37,499 bases of DNA from JBKEDF01 sp047975325 (GTDB taxonomy: Bacteria; Pseudomonadota; Alphaproteobacteria; Rhodobacterales; Rhodobacteraceae). The first letter of the stretch is position 1, and every line of letters begins with the position of its first letter. The position numbers were made by a program, and so were the translations under genes. Below, piece by piece: positions 1 through 7,713 of the stretch. The notes beneath the pieces are model-generated. The model was not told the DNA's origin. It did not search any database and saw nothing but the letters and a program-made list of their open reading frames with translations. The DNA lies in the NCBI GenBank assembly GCA_047975325.1, contig JBKEDF010000090.1, positions 1-37,499 of the forward strand. Direction: 5' to 3'.

Positions 1-549
1 AACGGAGCCGATAAACGCCGTTTCGTGGAAACCTGCTGGCGGGCGCTGGATGATCTGGCGCGTTTGCCGGTGGCAACTGTTGCAGCCATGGAAGGTTATG
101 CCCTCGGAGGGGGGCTGGAACTGGCGCTGGCCTGCGATCTGCGGTTTGCCGATCCGGATGTGATCCTGGGGTTTCCGGAGATGGTTCTGGGCAGCGTGGC
201 CTCATTCGGTGCGGTTCAGCGGCTGCCCGCCATGGTCGGCACCGGCCGGGCGCGGGATCTTCTGTTTCGCGGGCACCGCATTGGTGCGAGTGAAGCCGAA
301 CGGATCGGCCTCGTCAGCCAGGTTACCGAACCGGGGATGGTGATGAAGGAAGCCATGACACTGGCCAAAGAGATGTCGGCCCGGCCGCGTGAGGCAATCC
401 GTTATCTCAAGCATGCCCTGTCCGGTGGCGACAGTCGCGGTGCGGCGGAGTTGCATGGATTGATCTCGGATCTTTGTCATTCCGAACCCGATTATCAGGC
501 CCGGATTTCCGGTTTCACCCAGTCCGGCCCTGCGTCCGGTGGCGAATGA
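1..549 (+). CDS. enoyl-CoA hydratase/isomerase family protein (5' end missing)
   Basis: The reading frame is already open at base 1, so the start lies outside the window; 182 residues remain. The crotonase signature is clear: GYALGGGLELALACDLRFAD supplies the Gly-Gly oxyanion-hole region, and GFPEMVLGSV carries the Glu expected at the active site. The tail (GRARDLLFRGHRIGASEAERIGLV and the helices after it) is typical of the family. Members hydrate or isomerise acyl-CoA thioesters in beta-oxidation or in amino- and aromatic-acid breakdown; the substrate cannot be told from sequence. The gene converges on the unknown secreted-protein gene that ends at 727. The family call is secure, the specific reaction is not. 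Confidence 0.9.
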   Translation, partial: NGADKRRFVETCWRALDDLARLPVATVAAMEGYALGGGLELALACDLRFADPDVILGFPEMVLGSVASFGAVQRLPAMVGTGRARDLLFRGHRIGASEAERIGLVSQVTEPGMVMKEAMTLAKEMSARPREAIRYLKHALSGGDSRGAAELHGLISDLCHSEPDYQARISGFTQSGPASGGE

Positions 550-606
550 ACTTGATCCGCACTCTGGCCGGGAGCCGCGACTGATCCAGGCGGTATGCCT
601 TCATCG

Positions 607-700
607 CCCAAGCAGATATTCGTGGCCTTGCCCATGAATGCCTGCTTGGGTTGTTTGATTTCACAGGATTTTATCCGAAAATCGGTATCCGCTTTTCGGA
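607..700. terminator. two inverted repeats between convergent genes, possible terminator
   Basis: The 177-base gap between the convergent genes ending at 549 and 727 holds two inverted repeats. CCCAAGCAG at 607-615 pairs with CTGCTTGGG at 642-650. TCCGAAAA at 674-681 pairs with TTTTCGGA at 693-700. The second is the tighter hairpin (8-bp stem, 11-base loop). Neither is followed by a clear T-run on either strand, so intrinsic termination is only suggested by the convergent layout. Confidence 0.35.
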
Positions 701-726
701 AATCCCGCTTAGTTGGTCTTCATACG

Positions 727-1428
727 TTACCAGCTTCCTGACACGCTTGCATTGTTAAGCAAACTTGGCAGCCCTTCGTCAAAGTTTATAACCTTGAAGA
801 AGGTGTCTTTTTCACCGCGTATGACACCGCTGATCTGGATGAAGACCTCCCAGTCCTCTTTGTCTTCATTAGTGCGGCATCCGTTCTTGTGGTCACTTTG
901 ATCGCCCATTTTCGGCGGATCACACACCTCGTATTCCACTATGGCGCGATGGATTGCCGTGTAGCCAGGATTGAAACCTTCAACGATCTCTATCGCCTTT
1001 TCGAAATAGACCTCCGGCAATTCAACATCTTGCGGGGCAGGCAAGCTCGCCCAGAATTCGGGGTTTTCGCCATCCTCGTCGAATTTCTTGTCAAGATCGA
1101 AGTACCGGTCCTGCTGGACAGTTGCCTGATATGTCTTGTCTTCGTCCCTGAACAGAAATTCCCAACGTTTCCCCTTGGGGGAAAACTGGGCTTTTATCCG
1201 TTCTATTTTTACCGTATCGGCGTTCGGCACACGTTCTTCGGACAGGGCAAAGAGAAGCGCCTGCGGTGTCGTTACCAACTCACCGGATATATCAATGGCC
1301 TGATCATCCGTAGCAGGTTCCGCTTCACCGGATGAACCGGTCTGGGCGGCAGCTATGGTTGCCGATAAAATGGATGCCGAGATGATCATCGGCAGGGATA
1401 TCGGAAGAAATGGGAAAGGCACAGTCAT
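727..1428 (-). CDS. hypothetical secreted protein
   Basis: A 233-residue protein of no family I recognise. Residues 1-29 look like a signal peptide: a hydrophobic stretch ending at AAAQT, with cleavage likely after Ala-Ala-Ala. The mature part is acidic, with many Asp/Glu and aromatic residues, and has two cysteines (in EVCDPP and NGCRTN) that could form a disulfide in the periplasm. The ATG at 1428 is preceded by TAGGAA at a usable distance; an in-frame ATG 13 codons later is an alternative start. Base composition looks less GC-rich than in the flanking housekeeping genes, which may indicate recent acquisition. The reality of the gene is likely; its function is unknown. Confidence 0.6.
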   Translation of the reverse strand: MTVPFPFLPISLPMIISASILSATIAAAQTGSSGEAEPATDDQAIDISGELVTTPQALLFALSEERVPNADTVKIERIKAQFSPKGKRWEFLFRDEDKTYQATVQQDRYFDLDKKFDEDGENPEFWASLPAPQDVELPEVYFEKAIEIVEGFNPGYTAIHRAIVEYEVCDPPKMGDQSDHKNGCRTNEDKEDWEVFIQISGVIRGEKDTFFKVINFDEGLPSLLNNASVSGSW

Positions 1429-1665
1429 AGTCAGTTTCCTAGGTCAATCGGGATCTGGTTACATGGAAAAGCCAATATTCGTTTGGCCAGCCGGGGGCAA
1501 CCGTATCCCAAGCTGACCTGACATGCGACCCGTTTTTCGAAGGACGCTGTTTATGCGACCGGCGGAAATAGCCGATCTGTTTGCGCCATGTGAAATAGCC
1601 CAGGTTCCCGGTCTTTGCGGGTGTGGTGAAAACCTGGTTTGACTAACCGCACCACTGCGGGGCAA
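1429..1665. other. non-coding gap, no convincing gene
   Basis: This gap separates two minus-strand genes. It contains an inverted repeat, CCAGGTT at 1600-1606 with AACCTGG at 1631-1637, just downstream of the 83-residue gene, but no T-run. A 68-codon minus-strand frame here has arginine/serine-rich, shadow-like composition and no good ribosome site. I see nothing else. Confidence 0.4.
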
Positions 1666-1917
1666 TCAGCGCCAGTCTCTTCCTTCGGCGGCGCGGCAGC
1701 CATAGGGCGGTACGGTCTTGTCGCTGAATTCCGCCTTCAACTGGGCGCAGCCCCAATCCTGGACAAATCCGGGCATCATCTTGTGCAGACTGATACCCAC
1801 TTCGTCAAAAGGGGCCTCTGCATTGGACCAGTTCAGAACCCAATAGGTGTAGCGCCCGAATGCGACAGCGCCTACCGCTATTACAATGACTACCGCCAAA
1901 ATCAAGATGCGTCGCAA
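1666..1917 (-). CDS. small membrane-anchored hypothetical protein (TTG start)
   Basis: An 83-residue protein with a strongly hydrophobic N-terminal segment (about residues 4-20: ILILAVVIVIAVGAVAF), followed by a short soluble tail rich in aromatics with two cysteines (in WGCAQL and YGCRAA). This suggests a single-pass inner-membrane protein or an uncleaved signal anchor with the tail in the periplasm. The start is chosen as TTG at 1917 because AGGGGA lies 7 bases upstream, a good ribosome-binding site; no ATG precedes the membrane segment. I do not recognise a family. It sits among other small unrecognised genes downstream of argH. Confidence 0.55.
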   Translation of the reverse strand: MRRILILAVVIVIAVGAVAFGRYTYWVLNWSNAEAPFDEVGISLHKMMPGFVQDWGCAQLKAEFSDKTVPPYGCRAAEGRDWR

Positions 1918-2146
1918 TTAACTATCCCCTGCACTGATAAACCGGAACCGGAACGATTTCCGCCCTTAGGTGTCACAGAAGGTATGTAGGCGCAACCTTT
2001 TTGCACGGACCCTTCCTGGGCGGTCTGCCCCTTTGTGGTGATGTCGCAGCAGAACCGTGAGCCGGTAGGAAGCGCCACCAGCAGGCAAGGTGTGCGATCC
2101 CCGTCGGCAATCACACCGCGCCCCAAGGGGGCAGGATAAAGGGGGA

Positions 2147-2287
2147 TCAGTCTATTATCGCGCCGAAGCGGACGTCTCCGGAAACGACTACCCCGGTTTT
2201 CGGCGTTGGGCTGCCGTCGGGGGAAGCCGGTTCCCCATCGGCGCCGCAGGCGGCGAGGAAGAGGATAAGCAAGGCAAGGCGAGGCAT
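2147..2287 (-). CDS. 46-residue lipoprotein downstream of argH
   Basis: The ATG at 2287 opens a 46-codon frame ending with TGA at 2147. The start MPRLALLILFLAACGADG is a short lipoprotein signal with lipobox LAAC, the lipidated cysteine being residue 14. A Pro/Ser/Thr-rich linker and a short C-terminal stretch (GVVVSGDVRFGAIID) follow. AAGGAA lies just upstream of the ATG. It begins 15 bases after the argH stop on the same strand, so it is probably cotranscribed with argH. From memory, a comparable tiny lipoprotein follows argH in other Rhodobacterales and is itself followed by lysA; no lysA is seen here. Function unknown. Confidence 0.75.
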   Translation of the reverse strand: MPRLALLILFLAACGADGEPASPDGSPTPKTGVVVSGDVRFGAIID

Positions 2288-2302
2288 GAGGGGTTCCTTT
2301 CG

Positions 2303-3709
2303 TCAGGCGAGTTGTGCCTTCCAGCGGGCGATCTGGATACGGACCTGGTCGGGGGCGGTTCCGCCATAGGAAATCCGTGAACGCACCGAATTTTCTACGC
2401 CCAGGACTTCAAAAATACCGGCGCGGATACCGGAATGGACTGATTGCATCTGATCCAGGCTCAGATCGGGCAGATCAATGCCGGATTTTTCCGCCATGGC
2501 CACCAGTGTTCCGGTGACGTGATGCGCCTCCCGGAAAGGCAGGTCCAGTTCACGTACCAGCCAATCGGCCAGATCGGTGGCAGTTGAAAAACCGGAAGCG
2601 GCCGCTGCGGCGAGGCTTTCGCGATTGGCTGCCATGTCGCTGACCATGCCCGTCATCGCCGCCAGCCCGAGCATCAGCGTATCAGCAGCGTCAAAGACCT
2701 GTTCCTTGTCTTCCTGCATGTCTTTCGAATAGGTCAACGGCAAGCCTTTCATCACCGTCAACAGTGCCACATTTGCCCCGACGATCCGGGCAATCTTGGC
2801 GCGCAAAAGTTCTGCCGCATCGGGGTTTTTCTTTTGTGGCATGATGGATGAGCCAGTTGTCCAGCGATCTGAAAGCTGGACAAATCGAAACTGTGCGGAG
2901 GACCAGATTACCAGTTCTTCAGCAAAACGGCTCAGGTGCATTGCAGAAATCGAACATGCTGCCAGAAATTCCAGGGCAAAGTCACGATCTGCGGCACTAT
3001 CGAGACTATTGGCCGTGGGTCGATCAAAGCCAAGCGTCCTGGCGGTCATTTCCCGATCAATCGGAAAGGAGGTCCCGGCAAGTGCGGCGGTGCCCAGTGG
3101 ACATTCATTCATCCGGCGGCGTGCATCCTCGAAACGAGATTTGTCGCGGGCAAACATCTCCACATAGGCCAGCATGTGATGACCCCAGGTGACGGGCTGT
3201 GCCGTTTGCAGATGGGTGAAGCCGGGCATGACCCAATCGGCCCCGGCCTCGGCCTGTGCGAGGAAGCCGCGGATCAGCGCCTCAAGCCCTGAAATGGCCG
3301 CATCGCATTGTTCCCGCACCCAGAGCCGGAAATCCAGGGCGACCTGATCGTTGCGCGACCGCGCCGTATGAAGCCTGCCGGCGGTGTCACCGATCAGTTC
3401 CTTCAGCCGCGCCTCGACATTCATGTGGATGTCTTCCAGTTCGACCCGGAAGGGGAAATCACCCGCCTCGATTTCTGACAAGACTGTGAGCAGCCCTTCC
3501 CGGATCGCCTCTGCATCTTTAGGCTTCAGGATGCCGGTTGCACCGAGCATGGCGGCATGAGCGCGGGAGCCCTCGATATCCTGCCGTGCCAGGCGCTTGT
3601 CGAAGCTGATCGAGGCATTGATTGCCTGCATGATGGCATCGTTGCCGGCTTTGAAACGACCGCCCCACATTGCATTGGCGGCGGATTTGGCGGATGGGGT
3701 ATCGGTCAT
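2303..3709 (-). CDS. argH: argininosuccinate lyase
   Basis: A full-length, 468-residue member of the fumarase/aspartase superfamily. It splits argininosuccinate into arginine and fumarate, the last step of arginine biosynthesis, in the cytoplasm. The start MWGGRFKAG (residues 14-22), the LHTARSRNDQVALDFR region and the catalytic signature GSSIMPQKKNPD near residues 285-297 are all diagnostic; that signature carries the mobile-loop catalytic Ser. The ATG at 3709 is only 25 bases from the divergent start of the TlpA-like gene, so the two promoters must overlap. argB of the same pathway lies about 27 kb away at 29753. Identity is secure. Confidence 0.97.
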   Translation of the reverse strand: MTDTPSAKSAANAMWGGRFKAGNDAIMQAINASISFDKRLARQDIEGSRAHAAMLGATGILKPKDAEAIREGLLTVLSEIEAGDFPFRVELEDIHMNVEARLKELIGDTAGRLHTARSRNDQVALDFRLWVREQCDAAISGLEALIRGFLAQAEAGADWVMPGFTHLQTAQPVTWGHHMLAYVEMFARDKSRFEDARRRMNECPLGTAALAGTSFPIDREMTARTLGFDRPTANSLDSAADRDFALEFLAACSISAMHLSRFAEELVIWSSAQFRFVQLSDRWTTGSSIMPQKKNPDAAELLRAKIARIVGANVALLTVMKGLPLTYSKDMQEDKEQVFDAADTLMLGLAAMTGMVSDMAANRESLAAAAASGFSTATDLADWLVRELDLPFREAHHVTGTLVAMAEKSGIDLPDLSLDQMQSVHSGIRAGIFEVLGVENSVRSRISYGGTAPDQVRIQIARWKAQLA

Positions 3710-3734
3710 TGATCGGCCCTTTGGAGGGAATGGA

Positions 3735-4286
3735 ATGCGCAGGTTACTCTTGGTGCTTTATACGGCCTTGGCCCTTGGTGCAAACCCGGCCCTGGCGGAT
3801 GTCGTGGCGGCGGAAGCGGCACGGACGGGGGACATGCGCAAGCTCAATTTCCATGATGCCGCGCAGACCCTGCCGGAGGTTGGCCTTGTCGATATGGAAG
3901 ATGCCCCGCGTTCCCTGTCGGAATGGAAGGGGCGTTGGGTCGTGGTGAATTTCTGGGCAACATGGTGTGCGCCCTGCCGAAAGGAAATGCCGGGTCTGGA
4001 CAGGTTGGCGACCGCAGGGGGGCCAGAGGTGGTCACGGTTGCGGTCGGTCGCAACCCCGTTCCCGCGATCCGGCGGTTCTTTGAGGAAAACAATCTTGAA
4101 AACCTGCCGATCCTGCGTGATCCAAAATCCACCCTGGCACGGCAGATCGGTGTTTTCGGCCTGCCGGTTACGGTCATTCTGAACCCCGAAGGGCAGGAAA
4201 TCGCAAGGCTGATTGGCGATGCCGAATGGGATGGGGAGGAGGCGCAGGCCGTGTTCGAGGCCCTGATTGCCCCCGATGCTGGGTAG
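3735..4286 (+). CDS. TlpA/ResA-type thioredoxin-fold protein
   Basis: A 183-residue exported thioredoxin-like protein. Residues 1-21 form a signal peptide (hydrophobic, ending NPALAD). The thioredoxin core carries WATWCAPC with the redox pair Cys78 and Cys81, and the cis-proline loop is GLPVTV (Pro144). TlpA/ResA relatives keep cysteines reduced in the periplasm, often for cytochrome c or oxidase assembly; the partner here cannot be inferred. The start is placed at the ATG at 3735 rather than farther upstream because GGAGGG at 3723-3728 is well spaced and the protein then begins with the signal peptide. It is divergent from argH, an arrangement I recall in related genomes. Confidence 0.9.
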   Translation: MRRLLLVLYTALALGANPALADVVAAEAARTGDMRKLNFHDAAQTLPEVGLVDMEDAPRSLSEWKGRWVVVNFWATWCAPCRKEMPGLDRLATAGGPEVVTVAVGRNPVPAIRRFFEENNLENLPILRDPKSTLARQIGVFGLPVTVILNPEGQEIARLIGDAEWDGEEAQAVFEALIAPDAG

Positions 4287-4297
4287 GGGGGTGCCGC

Positions 4298-4876
4298 TCA
4301 GCCTGCCATGGCCGCGATTGTTGTGTGGCGGTGGCAGCTGGTCAGGTGATCATTGACCAGCCCTGCCGCCTGCATGAAGGCATAGGCGATAACGGGGCCA
4401 CAATAGCCGAAACCAGCTTTTTTCAAATCCTTTGACAGTTGTTCGGAAACCGGCGTTTTGGCCTGTGCGTCTTCCATTGAACGCAGGTTGGTCTGGATCG
4501 GCTGACCATCCACATAGGACCAGATCCAGTTGGCAAAACCTTGCCGTGCCTCGATTTCCTGCCATGCCCGGGCGGCACGGATCGTTCCTTCGATCTTGCC
4601 GCGATGGCGGATGATTCCTGGATTGGTCAGCAATTGCGCAACTTCGGCCTCACCCCACCCGGCGATGGTTTCGGGGATGAACTCCGCAAAGGCGGATCGG
4701 AAGTTTTCACGTTTTTTCAATATGGTATACCAGCTTAATCCGGCCTGGAATCCTTCGAGAATCAAAAGTTCATAAAGATGGCGGGCATCGCGTTGGGGTA
4801 CGCCCCATTCGGTATCGTGATAGGAAACATAAAGCGGGTCATCCCCACACCATGGGCAGCGATCGGTACTCGTCAT
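4298..4876 (-). CDS. tag: DNA-3-methyladenine glycosylase I
   Basis: A 192-residue protein colinear with E. coli Tag. It removes 3-methyladenine from alkylated DNA to begin base-excision repair. Visible features are CPWCGDDPLYVSYHDTEWG at the N-terminus (zinc ligands by alignment Cys7 and His20), LEGFQAGLSW with the catalytic-pocket Glu41 and Trp49, GIIRHRGKI, and NDHLTSCHRH near the C-terminus carrying the remaining zinc ligands. The ATG at 4876 is preferred over a GTG one codon upstream because AGGA is spaced 8 bases from it. The gene converges on the TlpA-like gene with an 11-base gap and is divergent from the EAL gene. Confidence 0.96.
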   Translation of the reverse strand: MTSTDRCPWCGDDPLYVSYHDTEWGVPQRDARHLYELLILEGFQAGLSWYTILKKRENFRSAFAEFIPETIAGWGEAEVAQLLTNPGIIRHRGKIEGTIRAARAWQEIEARQGFANWIWSYVDGQPIQTNLRSMEDAQAKTPVSEQLSKDLKKAGFGYCGPVIAYAFMQAAGLVNDHLTSCHRHTTIAAMAG

Positions 4877-5000
4877 CACGGATATCCTGCTAAAGGAAAT
4901 TCGTGAAAATTTAGAACAAACCGTGATTCTTTACCAGAGGTTTACGACCGGAAGTGCACGGTTTTCTGCGGAATGCCTGACTGTTCGGCGGAGATTCGGA

Positions 5001-5825
5001 ATGAAGATCGATATCGTTCCGGGGTTCGATAGCCCCCTGATGGCCGCCGTGACGGGGCGGGACCTTGAGATGGCGGTTATGGTGCGCGAGGCGATTGGGA
5101 AAAAACGGTTGCGACTGGCATGGCAGCCTGTGGTGTCCGCGAATGACCTGTCCCGCGTGGCGTTTTACGAAGGGCTGATGCGGGTGATGGATGAAACCGG
5201 CAGGATCATTCCCGCGCGGGATTTCATGCCGGCGGTGGAGGCGAATGAACTTGGCCGCCTTATCGATTGTGCGGCGCTGGAAATGGGTTTGCGGACCCTG
5301 ATGCGGTTTCCGCGGGCGCGGATTTCGATCAACATGTCGGCGCGTTCAATCGGTTATCCGCGCTGGTTGCGCCTGCTTCGCAAGGCCCTTTCCGTGCATC
5401 CGACCCTTGGTGAACGGTTGATACTGGAAATTACCGAATCATCGGCGATGCAGGTGCCTGAATTGGTTATCGCCTTCATGGATGAAATGCAGGCCGCAGG
5501 TATCGCCTTTGCACTGGATGATTTTGGGGCCGGTCAGACGGCATTTCGGTATTTCCGGGATTTCTTTTTCGATATTCTCAAGATTGATGGGCAATTTGTC
5601 CGGAATGTATATCGCAACCCCGACAATCAGGCATTGATGCAGGCATTGCTGTCCATCGGTCATCATTTTGACATGATGACGGTCGCTGAATCCGTCGAAA
5701 CTCCGCAAGACGCCGAATGGCTGCGCCAGGCTGGTCTGGGGGGGCTACAGGGGTTTCTTTTTGGCGCCCCTTCCATTCGCCCGCCTTGGGAAGGCGAGGC
5801 TGGAAAGGAACGGAAATCAGCCTGA
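5001..5825 (+). CDS. stand-alone EAL-domain c-di-GMP phosphodiesterase
   Basis: A 274-residue, single-domain EAL protein. All expected catalytic and metal-binding positions are present: Glu57 in the signature (EGL instead of EAL), Asn111 in INMSARS, the EITESS glutamates at 143/146, Asp173-Asp174 in LDDFGAG, Lys194 in LKIDG, the Glu in VAESVE, and Gln250 in LQGFLFG. It is therefore probably an active enzyme that hydrolyses cyclic di-GMP. No GGDEF, PAS or membrane segment is attached. The ATG at 5001 is chosen because a purine-rich GGAGA lies upstream; an in-frame GTG at 4923 would add 26 unconserved-looking residues. It is divergent from tag and not in an obvious operon. Confidence 0.9.
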   Translation: MKIDIVPGFDSPLMAAVTGRDLEMAVMVREAIGKKRLRLAWQPVVSANDLSRVAFYEGLMRVMDETGRIIPARDFMPAVEANELGRLIDCAALEMGLRTLMRFPRARISINMSARSIGYPRWLRLLRKALSVHPTLGERLILEITESSAMQVPELVIAFMDEMQAAGIAFALDDFGAGQTAFRYFRDFFFDILKIDGQFVRNVYRNPDNQALMQALLSIGHHFDMMTVAESVETPQDAEWLRQAGLGGLQGFLFGAPSIRPPWEGEAGKERKSA

Positions 5826-5918
5826 GCCTGAAACGAGAATGACCGGAATTCGCACCCGTCGGATCAGCAAAAGCCGACTGCAAGCGCAAAATCCGATCAT
5901 CCATTATCAAGGCGCGTC

Positions 5919-6218
5919 TTAATCGACTGTCAGCCAGACCTGATCACTGACGCTTTCGGCAATTCCCGGCTTTGGTTGCGGGATCTTGCCCGAAGCAACA
6001 CCTTCCATCAGCTTGCGACGCAGGTCTTCGATTTCGCCGGCATCCTTATGGGTTGAAACCATCAGCAACTGACCGGCCGGCCCGCCAAGACGGGACCGTA
6101 GTTCCACATCGACGCCAAGATGCTGCTTGATGGCGGTGACCCGTTTCTTGCAGAATTCAAGATTCTCTGCGAGATGCCCCGATTTTGGGGTAACTACTCT
6201 TCCAAATACTGCAGCCAT
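5919..6218 (-). CDS. 99-residue hypothetical protein
   Basis: The ATG at 6218 follows GGGAGGGAGA with good spacing, which fixes the start; the frame remains open upstream but that part reads as random sequence. The protein begins AAVFGRVVTPKSGHLAE, contains LEFCKKRVTAIKQHLGVDVE, and ends SVSDQVWLTVD. The alternation of short hydrophobic strands with amphipathic helices fits a small alpha/beta fold, perhaps of the dimeric alpha-beta barrel type, but I recognise no signature. It has no signal peptide, so it is cytoplasmic. It converges on the EAL gene and has no obvious operon partner. Function unknown. Confidence 0.65.
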   Translation of the reverse strand: MAAVFGRVVTPKSGHLAENLEFCKKRVTAIKQHLGVDVELRSRLGGPAGQLLMVSTHKDAGEIEDLRRKLMEGVASGKIPQPKPGIAESVSDQVWLTVD

Positions 6219-6522
6219 TATCGTTCTCCCTCCCAAGAGGCCTGCCCCCATGACAGGCCATATATCCGGCTCCTCCCGGCAATCCGACGGATATCCCGAA
6301 GGCACCCGGTGATTTCTAGTGTAGCGCGAAGCCTGCGATAGATTGCCATGCGTCATAAAGTCACATTGCAACTTCCCGCCTATATTCCAGCAAAAAAAGC
6401 GCCTGGTGATCTGCCTATATATTTAAAGGAAATATTGGATTCATCTTTGGAAAATAACCAGTTGCAGTTGTAACTTCTTGTTGATTCCCCACACCAAATA
6501 CGCGAATTGATACTGACGGGTT
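6219..6522. other. 304-base gap between the 99-residue gene and alkB
   Basis: The gap is AT-rich at 6410-6470 compared with its surroundings. It holds the inverted repeat GGCCTG (6239-6244) / CAGGCC (6254-6259), just upstream of the 99-residue gene on the minus strand. It also holds a plus-strand frame from ATG 6348 to TAA 6473 (41 residues, MRHKVTLQLPAYIPAKK at its start) with AT-rich codons but no clear ribosome site. No promoter can be called with confidence. Confidence 0.4.
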
Positions 6523-7665
6523 TTAACGCCCCGGTGTTGGATTCGTTGCCTTGTTATAGGGTTTCCAATCCGTAATGTCGGGATAGTATTGCCGTCGCCA
6601 GGCCCGCAACTTCGGGTTCATCACCCGGCGCCAGAGCGGCGGGATCATCGCGCAGCTTGTCATGACCGGATAGCCATAGGGAAGCTGTGGCGCCTCTTCT
6701 TCGGAATAGTTTTGCAAAAGCGGAAAACGCCGATCCGGTTTGTAATGGTGGTCCGAATGGCGTTGCAGGTTGATCAGCAACCAGTTCGTGGCGCGATGTG
6801 CCGCGTTCCAGCTATGATGCGGCTGAACATGTTCGTATTTCCCGTCTCCAAGATGACGGCGTGTCAGCCCGTAATGTTCGACATAGTTTGTCAGTTCCAA
6901 CTGCCAGACGGCCACCCCGGCTTGTAGCAGGAAGAGGCCAAACCCTTCCCAACCGCCAAGCAGCAGGGCGATGGCAATCATGGTCAGTTGCAGGATCCCG
7001 TAGCGCCAGAACGGGTTGGAACGATGCCAGACCGTCAGCCCACGGCGGGCAAGCATTGCCTTTTCTGCCCTCCAGGCGGACCCTGGGCTTTCCAGCAGCA
7101 CGCGCGGATAGAAACGGTGAAAGCCTTCGTTATAGCGCGCGGTTACCGTGTCGCGCGGCGTGCCGACCCAAAGGTGATGCACCCGCAGATGTTCGGACCG
7201 GAAATGGCAGTAAAGCACGCAGGCCAGCAACAGATCCCCCAGCCAGCGTTCAAGCACGGATTTCTGATGCATCAGTTCATGACTGTAATTGATGCCGATC
7301 GTGCCGCTGATAACGCCCATTCCGAAGAAAAGACCAAGTTTTTCCACAAGGCCAAGATGATCAGCACGTGGCACATACCATAGCAGCCAGCAGAGCAGGC
7401 CAAACTGGATCGGAAACCAGATAAGTGTAAGTAGACGGTACCAAAACAGCCCGGTTTCGGGGGTCTGAAGGTCCGAATTGTCCAAATTCAGCCCGGTGAT
7501 TGCATCAAGGACCGAAAATATTACCCAGCCTGACAGGGGCAACAGCAGCACCGTCCAGCCCCCTGCCACCGCGCCAAGCACGGCAAGCGGGATCAGCAGC
7601 AGCGAAAGCCAGAAGGGCAGCGCGCGACGGAGGCGGGCAACCTCGGGTGCAGGGATCGTGGACAT
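6523..7665 (-). CDS. alkB: alkane 1-monooxygenase (AlkB family)
   Basis: A 380-residue integral-membrane di-iron hydroxylase. It oxidises the terminal carbon of medium-chain alkanes using O2 and electrons from rubredoxin. All family histidine boxes are present: HELMHQ (129-134), EHLRVHH (158-164), the NYVEHYGL AlkB signature (260-267) and LQRHSDHH (300-307). Several hydrophobic segments match the six-helix topology. The ATG at 7665 is preferred over a GTG at 7671. No rubredoxin or rubredoxin reductase gene lies nearby, so the electron donor must be encoded elsewhere. It follows mutY on the same strand after about 48 bases, and a hairpin overlaps its ribosome-binding site (see that entry). Confidence 0.93.
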   Translation of the reverse strand: MSTIPAPEVARLRRALPFWLSLLLIPLAVLGAVAGGWTVLLLPLSGWVIFSVLDAITGLNLDNSDLQTPETGLFWYRLLTLIWFPIQFGLLCWLLWYVPRADHLGLVEKLGLFFGMGVISGTIGINYSHELMHQKSVLERWLGDLLLACVLYCHFRSEHLRVHHLWVGTPRDTVTARYNEGFHRFYPRVLLESPGSAWRAEKAMLARRGLTVWHRSNPFWRYGILQLTMIAIALLLGGWEGFGLFLLQAGVAVWQLELTNYVEHYGLTRRHLGDGKYEHVQPHHSWNAAHRATNWLLINLQRHSDHHYKPDRRFPLLQNYSEEEAPQLPYGYPVMTSCAMIPPLWRRVMNPKLRAWRRQYYPDITDWKPYNKATNPTPGR

Positions 7666-7672
7666 CGGCACA

Positions 7673-7691
7673 CCTGTGTTTTGGTCACAGG
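7673..7691 (-). promoter_or_regulatory. hairpin overlapping the alkB ribosome-binding site
   Basis: On the minus strand, CCTGTG and CACAGG form a perfect 6-bp stem with a 7-base loop. The 3' arm contains the AGG that serves as the likely Shine-Dalgarno for the ATG at 7665. The hairpin could mask ribosome access, or the palindrome could be a protein-binding site in the DNA. The pairing is seen directly; a regulatory role is inference. Confidence 0.35.
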
Positions 7692-7713
7692 ATATGGAAA
7701 GAACAACAGGGTC

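Noticed and set aside
1459..1665. 68-codon minus-strand frame
   Set aside because: Arg/Ser-rich random-looking translation and no ribosome site.
1902..2126. 74-codon minus-strand frame upstream of the 83-residue gene
   Set aside because: It needs a TTG start with no ribosome site and overlaps the better supported TTG-start gene and its Shine-Dalgarno. The Cys-containing translation has no signal peptide or family. It could be a decayed remnant.
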